Of a DNA stretch of 63,241 bases, positions 47,335 to 55,453 are shown one piece after another. The translations under genes were made by a program, and so were the position numbers. The DNA is from Emticicia sp. C21 (lineage in GTDB: Bacteria > Bacteroidota > Bacteroidia > Cytophagales > Spirosomataceae), in NCBI RefSeq assembly GCF_003418935.1, contig NZ_QVMT01000022.1, positions 905 through 64,145 on the forward strand, given 5' to 3'. The stretch's first letter is position 1; each line of letters starts with the position of its first letter. The notes under the pieces are model-generated. The model searched no databases. It was given only the letters and a program-made list of their open reading frames with translations, and was not told where the DNA came from.

Positions 47335-48297
47335 ATGAAAAACCAGTTAGTACATTATCGGTCGATAGGAGATGTAGAAGCAGATATTCTGATTCAGCAA
47401 TTAGTAACGCAGGAAGGTATAGGCCTTCTTCGCGCTTTGATGCCTTTTTTGGCTGATTTTAAAAAACTGGATTTCCAAAATCAGCCACAGTTAATTCAAG
47501 ATTTCCTGGCCCAAAATTCTGCTTTTCCTGATTTCTTCAATAAAAAAGAATTGATCCGAGCTACAGATTTTTATCGGCAACATCAACAAACTATCGGGTT
47601 GATTTTGGGGCTTTATGCCTTGCCTTATTGCTATTTAGGAGCCGATGGCGCAAGAGTACTCTATCTATCAGAAAGAATCAGAAAAGATACCTATAACCGA
47701 TTGGTTGAAACAGGGAATTTTCTGAAAGCAGTCATGAATTATGACAATTGGGAGAATAAAAAAATATTTGCCATTTGCATAAAAGTTAGGCTCATGCACG
47801 CAGCTATCAGATATTTTACCTTGCATAGCAAGCAATGGGATATGGCATGGGGACACCCGATTAATCAGGAAGATATGTTGGGGACGAATCTGGCATTTTC
47901 GCTGGTGGTATTGAGAGGTCTGAGAAAGTTAGGATATAGTGTTGATAGCACTTATGAAAGAGCCTATCTGCATACCTGGAATGTGATTAGCTTTTTATTA
48001 GGTATAGATAAAGCACTATTACCCGCCAATGAGCAAGAAGCTATTAAGATTGAACGATTAATTTCTGAACGACAATTTAGACAATCGGCTGAAAGTCAAG
48101 CATTAACAGATTCTCTGATGCAAGCAGTTAGAGGCATTAGTCCAAATAATTGGACAGCCAATTTATTACAGGCACAATCAAGGTTTTTATTGGGCGAAAA
48201 ATATGCAGAAATGCTGGGCGTAAAAGAAACAAATATTCCGGACACTTTGTTGAAAGTGTATAACACTACTTCTGTGGTATTATCAAAATTCTTCTGA
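47335..48297 (+). CDS. Oxygenase MpaB family protein (DUF2236)
   Basis: The protein has 320 residues and no signal peptide. Family motifs are KVRLMHAAIRYF (about 151-162, containing the expected heme-ligand histidine) and HPINQEDMLGTNLAFS (about 174-189). The family includes fungal MpaB and bacterial rubber oxygenase Lcp, which are heme b oxygenases; the substrate here is unknown. It is followed after one base by a TetR regulator gene, so the two are surely co-transcribed. Confidence 0.88.
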   Translation: MKNQLVHYRSIGDVEADILIQQLVTQEGIGLLRALMPFLADFKKLDFQNQPQLIQDFLAQNSAFPDFFNKKELIRATDFYRQHQQTIGLILGLYALPYCYLGADGARVLYLSERIRKDTYNRLVETGNFLKAVMNYDNWENKKIFAICIKVRLMHAAIRYFTLHSKQWDMAWGHPINQEDMLGTNLAFSLVVLRGLRKLGYSVDSTYERAYLHTWNVISFLLGIDKALLPANEQEAIKIERLISERQFRQSAESQALTDSLMQAVRGISPNNWTANLLQAQSRFLLGEKYAEMLGVKETNIPDTLLKVYNTTSVVLSKFF

Positions 48298-48298
48298 A

Positions 48299-48967
48299 AT
48301 GGATAATTCTCAACTAACATCAATGACTAAAGATAAAATTAAGCAAGCCTATATAGAGCATATTCTGGAGAAAGGTACGCAACCTGAATCTATCTATGCT
48401 TTTTGCAAAAAACTAAAAATTAAAGAGGCAGCATTTTATGAAGAGTATACTTCTTTCCCGCAAATAGAAAGTGAGGTATGGAAAGGATTCTTTTTAGAAA
48501 CTATTACTTCTGCCCAGCATGAAGAAGTATACGCCGATTATTCGGTTCGTGAGAAAGTATTAGCCTTTTTTTATACCTGGATTGAGGTGCTAAAACAAAA
48601 CAGAAGTTTCATCCTGAAATCGTACGAAGGCTTTCAGAAACCCATCTATACCAAGCGTAATGCTCAACTGGCTGATTTTAAAATAGCCTTTTACGATTAT
48701 ATTAACGAACTGGTATTAGAAGCCCGCGAAACCAAAGAAATAGAGCAGCGTCCGCTTCCTCAAATCACTCAACGTTACCCTGATTTATTCTGGGCTAAGA
48801 CTTTATTCATATTAGATTTCTGGGTAAATGATACTAGTAAGGCCTTTGAAAAAACCGATACCATGATTGAGAAGTCAGTAAATACAGCCTTTGATTTATT
48901 AGGCCGCTCACCATTAGATTCCTTATTTGATTTAGGTAAATTTTTATTTCAGAACCGAAGAATTTAG
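48299..48967 (+). CDS. TetR family transcriptional regulator
   Basis: The protein has 222 residues. The N-terminal part (about 18-60, TKDKIKQAYIEHIL, YAFCKKLKIKEAAFYEEY) fits a TetR helix-turn-helix that is somewhat diverged. The all-alpha C-terminal part (FFYTWIEVLKQNRSFILKSY) is the ligand-binding region of the group found next to ABC1 kinases in Bacteroidota. Its ATG overlaps closely the end of the MpaB-like gene (one base gap). It may regulate its own operon. Confidence 0.85.
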   Translation: MDNSQLTSMTKDKIKQAYIEHILEKGTQPESIYAFCKKLKIKEAAFYEEYTSFPQIESEVWKGFFLETITSAQHEEVYADYSVREKVLAFFYTWIEVLKQNRSFILKSYEGFQKPIYTKRNAQLADFKIAFYDYINELVLEARETKEIEQRPLPQITQRYPDLFWAKTLFILDFWVNDTSKAFEKTDTMIEKSVNTAFDLLGRSPLDSLFDLGKFLFQNRRI

Positions 48968-49087
48968 TGATTAAGTGAATGAGTGATTGAGTGATTATTT
49001 TATTTGTTAACCTAGTTTAGTTTGAATTCTCAACTCACTAATTCGTAATTATAATCACACAATCACTCATTCACTAAATCACTCAAT
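48963..49087. repeat. Long inverted repeat built of octamers
   Basis: The left arm is four octamers of the form nTnAGTGA (48963-48994: TTTAGTGA, TTAAGTGA, ATGAGTGA, TTGAGTGA). The right arm (49051-49087) is its near-complement, matching at about 33 of 36 positions, across a loop of about 50 nt. The stop codon of the TetR gene lies in the first octamer. It fills the 129-bp gap before the kinase gene and could act as a terminator, RNA stabiliser or dispersed repeat. Confidence 0.85.
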
Positions 49088-49096
49088 AATTAACTT

Positions 49097-50431
49097 ATGA
49101 ATTCCCAAGACAAAATACCTACCTCCAAAGTAGCCAGAGCCACACAATTTGTGAAAGCCGGAGTGAAAGTAGGAGGCAACTATATAAAGCATTATAGTAA
49201 GAAGATAATAGACCCCTCATTAAGCAAAGAGGAATTACACAAAGACAACGCCGCCGATGTGTACGAAACCTTGAGCAACCTGAAAGGTAGTGCCTTGAAA
49301 GTAGCACAAATGATGAGTATGGATAAGAACCTGTTACCAAGGGCTTATACCGATAAATTTGCGATGTCGCAATATTCGGCTCCGCCTTTGTCATCGCCTT
49401 TGGTTATCAAAACTTTCAAGCAGTATTTTGGAAAATCTCCATCAGACATGTTCGATAAGTTTGATTTAAAAGCCGAAAATGCCGCTTCTATTGGTCAGGT
49501 GCATCTGGCATATAAAAATGGGAAGAAACTGGCAGTAAAAATCCAGTATCCAGGTGTAGCTGAGAGCATTAGTTCTGATTTAAAAATGGCGCGCCCTTTA
49601 GCGGTACAATTGCTAAACCTGAATGATGCAGAGATCGACAGATATTTTAAAGAAGTAGAAGAACGCTTATTAGAAGAATCAAACTATGATTTAGAATTAA
49701 AGCGTTCCATTGAAATTACTGAAGCCTGTTCGCATATACCGCATTTATTTTTCCCGAAATACTATCCCGAATTTTCGTCAAACCGAATACTGACAATGGA
49801 TTGGATAGAGGGTATGCACTTGAAAGAATTTCTTGACACTAACCCCTCGCAGGAAATCCGTAACCAGATAGGGCAGTCGCTTTGGGATTTTTACGATTAT
49901 CAGATGCACACACTTCGCAAGGTTCATGCAGACCCGCATCCGGGCAATTTCCTGATGACACCCGAAGGCAATTTAGGGGTATTAGATTTTGGTTGTATCA
50001 AAGTAATTCCGGACGATTATTATCAGAATTATTTTGCGCTGATGAATCCTGATACACTGAATAATGAAGCGAAAATCCTGAAAATTTTCTGGGACTTAGA
50101 TTTCTTATTAAAAGAAGATTCTCCAAAAGACCAGGCTTTTTTTACAGATATATTCAAACAGATGATTCGTTTATTGGGTCGCCCTTTTGATTCTCATACT
50201 TTTGATTTCGGTACGGCAGGCTATGTCGATGAAATCTATCAGTTTCTGGATTATATCTCTAAAATGCCTGAATTGAAGAATGGTAATTCGGCTCGTGGTT
50301 CGCAGCATGGTTTGTATGTCAATCGCACTTATTTCGGGCTCTACACCATTCTTAATGATTTAAAGGCCAATATCCGTACTACCAAGCCTGATTGGGTAAC
50401 ACCGAAGCATTTGAAAGAAGCATTGGTGTAA
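49097..50431 (+). CDS. ABC1/AarF (UbiB-type) atypical kinase
   Basis: The protein has 444 residues. Motifs of the family are ALKVAQMMS (about 66-74), AASIGQVHLA (about 129-138), AVKIQYPGV, HADPHPGN (277-284) and LDFGCIK with the DFG aspartate at 297. The hallmark KxGQ motif reads KVAQ here, with alanine in place of glycine. UbiB-type proteins support ubiquinone or menaquinone synthesis or lipid metabolism; the role here is not defined. It is followed by a terminator. Confidence 0.93.
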   Translation: MNSQDKIPTSKVARATQFVKAGVKVGGNYIKHYSKKIIDPSLSKEELHKDNAADVYETLSNLKGSALKVAQMMSMDKNLLPRAYTDKFAMSQYSAPPLSSPLVIKTFKQYFGKSPSDMFDKFDLKAENAASIGQVHLAYKNGKKLAVKIQYPGVAESISSDLKMARPLAVQLLNLNDAEIDRYFKEVEERLLEESNYDLELKRSIEITEACSHIPHLFFPKYYPEFSSNRILTMDWIEGMHLKEFLDTNPSQEIRNQIGQSLWDFYDYQMHTLRKVHADPHPGNFLMTPEGNLGVLDFGCIKVIPDDYYQNYFALMNPDTLNNEAKILKIFWDLDFLLKEDSPKDQAFFTDIFKQMIRLLGRPFDSHTFDFGTAGYVDEIYQFLDYISKMPELKNGNSARGSQHGLYVNRTYFGLYTILNDLKANIRTTKPDWVTPKHLKEALV

Positions 50432-50457
50432 ATACCAGTTTTTCTATACATTTGAGG

Positions 50458-50490
50458 CGCTTATAAGGTTTATAACTTTATAAGCGTTTT
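50458..50490 (+). terminator. Rho-independent terminator
   Basis: CGCTTATAAGG (50458-50468) pairs with CTTTATAAGCG (50476-50486) through 11 bp including one G-T pair, with a 7-nt loop and TTTT after it. It lies 26 nt past the ABC1 kinase stop. Confidence 0.82.
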
Positions 50491-50541
50491 CATTTGCATA
50501 CGTTTATAACCTATTACCACTCATTCATAATTATTGATTCG

Positions 50542-52074
50542 ATGAAAAAACTTTTCCTTTTTCTTTCCTTAGCCATAGCATTAGGTGCTTGTCGTACCGC
50601 TAAAGTGGGCAAAACCAGTCAAGACGAAGTTGCAGTCACTTTTTTGCATCTGAACGATGTCTACGAAATTTCACCCCTGGATAACGGAAAAGTAGGAGGG
50701 ATGGCAAGGGTTGCCACAGTACGTCAGGAACTATTAAAAGAGAACCCGAATACAATTACTGTTCTTTCTGGCGATTTTTTGAGTCCATCTGTAACAGGTA
50801 CTCTGCGCTACGAGGGTAAGGGAATAAAAGGCCGGCAAATGGTAGATGCGATGAATGCCGCGGGCGTAGATTGGGTATGCTTTGGGAATCATGAATTTGA
50901 TTTAGACGAAAAAGACTTACAGGAACGCATTAACGAATCGAAGTTCAACTGGTTGAATACCAATGCCTCTGAGAAAATTAACGGTAAACTGGAACCTTTC
51001 GGAAAAATAGTGAATGGTACAAAAATACCGTTCCCGAAAACGAAGATTTTTACTTTTAAAAATGCCAAAGGCGAAGATATAAAAATGGGAATGTTTGGAG
51101 TTGTATTACCATCTAACCCAAAAGATTATGTCTTTTATGATGACTTTTTCGAGGCTGCCAAAAAAGCTTATGCAGAACTAAAACCGCAATGCGATTTTGT
51201 CGTAGGTCTTACTCATATCAACAAAGTAGACGACATCACGTTGGCAGGTATGCTACCGGAAGCAACGTTAATAATGGGTGGGCACGACCACGAGAATATG
51301 AAAGAGAAAATAGGCAATGTAATTATGGCTAAAGCTGATGCCAATGCCAAGACAGCCTATATCCATAGAATTGTGTACAATAAAGCTACGCGTAAAGCAG
51401 AAGTAAAATCTGAATTACGGAAAATAGATAATACAATCCCTGACAATCCCGAAGCGGCTATCGTAGTAAAAAAATGGGAAGATATTGCTGATGCCAGCTT
51501 TAAAGCCATTGGCATTGATAAAAACGAAGTAATTGCCGACCTGAAAGAGCCTTTAGACGGACATGAGGCAACCGTAAGAAATCAGCAGTGCCCTATGGGA
51601 AGTATGATTGCCAAAGCTATGACAACTGCTACACCCGAGGCAACGGACTGTGCGTTTTTCAATGGTGGTTCTATCAGAATTGATGATGTGGTATCAGGCA
51701 AAATTACGCAACTGGATGTACTAAGAATTTTACCTTTTGGCGGAAAAGTAATAGCAATAAAAATGCGAGGACGCTTATTAGAAAGAATCCTTGAAACCGG
51801 ATTAAAAAATAAAGGGAGTGGAGGATACCTGCAATGGGATAAAATTACGTACGACGAAGCAAAGAAAGAATGGAAAATCAATGGGAAACAATTAGATGTA
51901 AATCAGGAATATAAAGTGGTAACGAGTGATTTCCTGCTAACAGGTAAAGAACGCAATCTTGATTTCTTTGTTAAAACTAATCCTGACATAATCTCTGTAA
52001 GTGATTCTTTCCCTGATGGCGATGTAAGAAATGATATAAGAAAAGCAGTGATAAGCTTTCTGAAAAAAAACTAG
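50542..52074 (+). CDS. Lipoprotein metallophosphatase / 5'-nucleotidase
   Basis: I choose ATG 50542, which gives a lipoprotein signal (ALGAC, cysteine about 17) and 510 residues. The metal-binding motifs of calcineurin-like phosphatases are present: FLHLNDVYE (about 34), SGDFLSP, GNHEFD (about 115), and GGHDHEN. The C-terminal 5'-nucleotidase domain shows NGGSIRIDDVVSG and LPFGGKVIAIKMRG. It would hydrolyse nucleotides in the periplasm or at the surface. Confidence 0.93.
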   Translation: MKKLFLFLSLAIALGACRTAKVGKTSQDEVAVTFLHLNDVYEISPLDNGKVGGMARVATVRQELLKENPNTITVLSGDFLSPSVTGTLRYEGKGIKGRQMVDAMNAAGVDWVCFGNHEFDLDEKDLQERINESKFNWLNTNASEKINGKLEPFGKIVNGTKIPFPKTKIFTFKNAKGEDIKMGMFGVVLPSNPKDYVFYDDFFEAAKKAYAELKPQCDFVVGLTHINKVDDITLAGMLPEATLIMGGHDHENMKEKIGNVIMAKADANAKTAYIHRIVYNKATRKAEVKSELRKIDNTIPDNPEAAIVVKKWEDIADASFKAIGIDKNEVIADLKEPLDGHEATVRNQQCPMGSMIAKAMTTATPEATDCAFFNGGSIRIDDVVSGKITQLDVLRILPFGGKVIAIKMRGRLLERILETGLKNKGSGGYLQWDKITYDEAKKEWKINGKQLDVNQEYKVVTSDFLLTGKERNLDFFVKTNPDIISVSDSFPDGDVRNDIRKAVISFLKKN

Positions 52075-52137
52075 ATTTTTTCCAACCATTCTAGGGCGAT
52101 TGTTGTCATAGTATATAATAGGTTAAAACACAATACT

Positions 52138-52656
52138 ATGAAAAAACTATACTTTCTGGCAATTCTCGCCCTCTTGAATAGTTGTATGCATGAAGATGAA
52201 AAAGTGGCGAACGAAAAAGTAATGGGTTACCGGCCCATCTACACCGATTATGCCAGCATCAGGAAAATAGAACTGCAAAAAGCCAGAGGACTCACGCACC
52301 CTGGTAAAATCTACACAAAAGGCAAATACCTTTATATCAACGAATCGGGGGAAGGCATCCATATTTTTGATAATTCAGATAAAACTAATCCTAAGCCTGT
52401 AGCCTTTCTTGCCATTCCTGTCAACAAAGATATTTCTATCAAAAATGATATTCTCTATGCCGATAATGGAGATGATCTGGTAAGTATTGATATTTCAAAT
52501 CCGAACAACATAAAAGTTTTGAAGCGGGTCGAGAAAGCTTTCCCGTACCCGAGTTATCCGAATGAAAGAGGCAAATTTGAATGCGTTGACCCAAGTAAAG
52601 GGTATGTAAAGGCCTGGGAGTATGTCGAGTTAATCAATCCTAAATGTTTCCGCTAA
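52138..52656 (+). CDS. LVIVD-repeat lipoprotein 1
   Basis: The protein has 172 residues with lipobox LNSC (cysteine about 16). The mature part has LVIVD-type propeller blades: YLYINESGEGIHIFDNSD and ILYADNGDDLVSIDISNPNN. The C-terminal CVDPSKGYVKAWEYVELINP is a recurrent end of such proteins. It is short for a full propeller, so might assemble with its neighbour or be half of one. It lies 13 bp before the next gene. Confidence 0.85.
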   Translation: MKKLYFLAILALLNSCMHEDEKVANEKVMGYRPIYTDYASIRKIELQKARGLTHPGKIYTKGKYLYINESGEGIHIFDNSDKTNPKPVAFLAIPVNKDISIKNDILYADNGDDLVSIDISNPNNIKVLKRVEKAFPYPSYPNERGKFECVDPSKGYVKAWEYVELINPKCFR

Positions 52657-52669
52657 TCCATTATACGCT

Positions 52670-53413
52670 ATGAAAAAAATCATCTATAGTCTGGTTTTGA
52701 TGGCATTCATCTACGCTTGTAAAGGAGATAGCGTTTCTATGGATAATGGTTCAAGTGTTGGTAGGGGAGGCTCTACAGCGCGCTTTACCATAGCCGGCAA
52801 CTATTTATATATTGTCGATAACCTGTCATTAAAGGTTTTCAGAATTACAGAGCCGCAAAATCCTGTTTTCGTAAAAAGAGTGGCACTTAACACGGTAGTA
52901 GAAACCATTTTTCCTTTTGAGGGGCACTTGCTGGTAGGTACACAAACCGGTATGTTTATATTTAGTATAAGCAATCCCGAAAACCCATCAAGAGTGGCGG
53001 TGTATTCACACGTAGTGTCCTGCGACCCTGTGGTAGCTGAGGGGAATTATGCCTATGTTACCCTTCGTAGTGGCACAAACTGCAACCGAGGGTTGAATTC
53101 ATTAGATGTAGTTGATATCAGAGACATGAGCAAACCGCAATTGCTGAAGAGCTACCCAATGCAAAGTCCCCATGGTTTGGGCGTAGATGGTAATCTCTTA
53201 TTTGTGACCGAGGGAGACCATGGGCTTAAAGTATTCGACAAAACCAATCCGAATGATATTAAGCTTATTAAATCTTTTAATGATTTTACAGCTTTTGATG
53301 TCATCCCTGATGCCAATGTATTGATTATAACAGGCAAACAGGGTATTTATCAATATAGCTACAATGCACAACAAGAACTAAAACTGCTGAGCAAAATCCC
53401 GATTGAATCATGA
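52670..53413 (+). CDS. LVIVD-repeat lipoprotein 2
   Basis: The protein has 247 residues with lipoprotein signal ending IYAC (about 16). Five or so LVIVD blades are visible: NYLYIVDNLSLKVFRITEPQ, GHLLVGTQTGMFIFSISNPE, LNSLDVVDIRDMSKPQLL, NLLFVTEGDHGLKVFDKTNP. These form a beta-propeller at the cell surface or periplasmic face. Its stop overlaps the next start (ATGA), so translation is coupled. Confidence 0.88.
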   Translation: MKKIIYSLVLMAFIYACKGDSVSMDNGSSVGRGGSTARFTIAGNYLYIVDNLSLKVFRITEPQNPVFVKRVALNTVVETIFPFEGHLLVGTQTGMFIFSISNPENPSRVAVYSHVVSCDPVVAEGNYAYVTLRSGTNCNRGLNSLDVVDIRDMSKPQLLKSYPMQSPHGLGVDGNLLFVTEGDHGLKVFDKTNPNDIKLIKSFNDFTAFDVIPDANVLIITGKQGIYQYSYNAQQELKLLSKIPIES

Positions 53414-54135
53414 GATATACCACACTGAGTTTGCTTTTCGTTATAGTCTTATCTAATCAATTATTCGCACAGGATTCGCTTCAAAAGAAACATCTGGCCT
53501 TTAAAATAGCCCCTCTGGCTATATTAGATATTGATAATACCTTTCAGTTTGCTATAGAGCATCGCCTGAAAGGTAATAGATGGACTTTGTCGGAAGAACT
53601 AGGCTATGGTACATCGGCCGGGAATTTCTGGACGGCCCTTGATGGGAGTACTGAAAGTAGATTCAGAGAAAATATCCGGGCAAAATTAGAAGCACGAAAG
53701 TATAGAAATGGAAGTGCTTTTAATGGGAGATATGTAGCCTATGAGCTACTATTTAAACAAATCAACGATAAGGCACAAAGAAGTATAGGCCGGGAGTGTG
53801 AGAGTGGCATGTGTAATTATTATGAAATAGTCAATTATCCTATTAATAAGTATGTGGTGGGTATTAGTGCAAAAATCGGATATCAGATAAGAATACGTAA
53901 TGAATTGAAAAAAAGTACGAACTTTGTATTTGACTTTTATGTGGGCGCAGGATTAAGGCGGATTATGATTAATCATCATGATCCGAATGAAAACCTGCAA
54001 GGCAGCATAAATATGTATACTGATCATTATTATGGCGATGGCTTATTCAGCAACTCAGGGCTTGGGTACAGAGACAGAAACTATAACATTCCCCATTTAT
54101 CCTTGGGTCTCAAATTGGGCTATCTCATTTTCTAA
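53410..54135 (+). CDS. Outer membrane protein, unknown family
   Basis: The protein has 241 residues with signal peptide ending LFAQ (about 21). The mature part has alternating amphipathic strands ending in LSLGLKLGYLIF, typical of an outer membrane beta-barrel with a C-terminal aromatic residue. A short Cys pair (CESGMCNYYEIV) is present. I do not recognise the exact family; DUF3575-like barrels are similar in size. Its 3' end overlaps the porQ reading frame by 104 bp. Confidence 0.8.
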   Translation: MRYTTLSLLFVIVLSNQLFAQDSLQKKHLAFKIAPLAILDIDNTFQFAIEHRLKGNRWTLSEELGYGTSAGNFWTALDGSTESRFRENIRAKLEARKYRNGSAFNGRYVAYELLFKQINDKAQRSIGRECESGMCNYYEIVNYPINKYVVGISAKIGYQIRIRNELKKSTNFVFDFYVGAGLRRIMINHHDPNENLQGSINMYTDHYYGDGLFSNSGLGYRDRNYNIPHLSLGLKLGYLIF

Positions 54136-55156
54136 ACCATTCATATCAGGTTTTTTTATTTTTGTACTTTGTTTTTGTGGCATTGAAACCATAGGGCAGA
54201 ACAGCTTTTCGTTTCTTACAACACCAAATAATGCACGACTTAATGCCTTGGGTGGAGTAAATGCTTCATTGTTCGGTAAAGACATTAATTTACATACGGC
54301 TAATCCTGCCTTGTTAGACTCTTCTCAACGAGGACAATTGGGAATAAACTATTCACCTTATCTCGCACAAAGCAATTTTTTTACACTAAATTATGCACCA
54401 AAGTTTAAAAATACTGCCGAACAAAGTCAATGGGGCATTAGTTTGCAGAACCTGAACTATGGTACTTTTCAGGGAACCGATGCTGTTGGCAACCCAACTG
54501 GCGAATTTTCGGCTAATGATTTTTCATTAGGAGTTACCCATGCCCGAAGACTCAATAATATCTCTTTTGGTATTACTGCAAAGCTGGTAGGGTCTATCTT
54601 AGAATCGTACAATTCAATGGCTATACTCACCGATTGGGGAGGCACTTTTAAGCATCCGAAGTATGATTTAAACTTGGGTATTGTGGCTAAAAATATTGGG
54701 TTTGTAGTAAAAAGCTACGGAAATATTAAGCCTGATATACCCTTTGATTTACAGATTGGAGCCTCATTCAAACCTGCACATATGCCTGTAAGATTTTCGA
54801 TTACAGCCCATCATTTATACGTTTTTGATATAGCTTATAATGACCCATTTTTCAACTATACCTTTGATAATCAGGGAAATAAAGTGCCAAAGAAAGTCTC
54901 TACAGCCGATAAAGTACTACGGCATTTTGTAGTTGGTACCGAAATTCTGATTCATAAAAATTTCCATCTTCTGGCCGGATATAACCATCTTCGTCATCAG
55001 GAACTCACGGTTAATTCTCTAGGAGGGGCAGGCGGTTTTTCGTTCGGGGCTAATCTTCGTATCAAGCAATTCGGTTTTTCATTTTCCCGCTCTTCGCTTA
55101 CTACAGGTAAAGGTTATTTCACGTTTAGTGTACTCTGGGATTTGCTCAAACGATAA
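54032..55156 (+). CDS. porQ: Type IX secretion system protein PorQ
   Basis: The mature protein begins near NSFSFLTTPNNARLNALGGV, followed by NLHTANPALLDSSQRGQLGI and GISLQNLNYGTFQGTD, the PorQ signature. It is an outer membrane barrel of T9SS, working with PorZ and PorU in cleavage and attachment of cargo. The start is uncertain: ATG 54032 gives an N-region of about 30 residues before the hydrophobic core (FISGFFIFVLCFCGI), and no ATG lies nearer. This start places it 104 bp inside the upstream gene. Confidence 0.88.
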   Translation: MAMAYSATQGLGTETETITFPIYPWVSNWAISFSKPFISGFFIFVLCFCGIETIGQNSFSFLTTPNNARLNALGGVNASLFGKDINLHTANPALLDSSQRGQLGINYSPYLAQSNFFTLNYAPKFKNTAEQSQWGISLQNLNYGTFQGTDAVGNPTGEFSANDFSLGVTHARRLNNISFGITAKLVGSILESYNSMAILTDWGGTFKHPKYDLNLGIVAKNIGFVVKSYGNIKPDIPFDLQIGASFKPAHMPVRFSITAHHLYVFDIAYNDPFFNYTFDNQGNKVPKKVSTADKVLRHFVVGTEILIHKNFHLLAGYNHLRHQELTVNSLGGAGGFSFGANLRIKQFGFSFSRSSLTTGKGYFTFSVLWDLLKR

Positions 55157-55453
55157 AAAAAACTTTTAGTATAGGTGCAATCGAAAACTGGTAAGTTTTT
55201 TGTTAAGCCCTTACTAACTTTCTGCGGCTTTTTCTTTCAATTTCAGGCTCTTCATTTTAATTCTTTTTTTGTTCAATATTTAATTTTTATATCACTGATT
55301 ATCAGGGGTTTATGGTTTTTTGTGTATCCGCTTGATAAGATTTTTTGTCGATGGCATGGCATTTGCTTTATAAGGATATTAGAGGCGAACCTAAACATTT
55401 TTTGACTAGCCTCTCAATATACCCAACTCAAAAAAAGCAGATTTAAAAATTAG
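55157..55453. other. Intergenic region before the second giant gene, no gene seen
   Basis: This 297-bp AT-rich stretch has no credible coding frame; a 76-codon frame at 55175-55405 has a hydrophobic, biased composition and a GTG start only. I find no full TTTG / TAnnTTTG promoter pair. It presumably holds the promoter of the giant gene. Confidence 0.5.

Noticed and set aside
55175-55405. A 76-codon frame upstream of the second giant gene
   Set aside because: GTG start, very Phe-rich composition, no motif; typical of AT-rich non-coding DNA.
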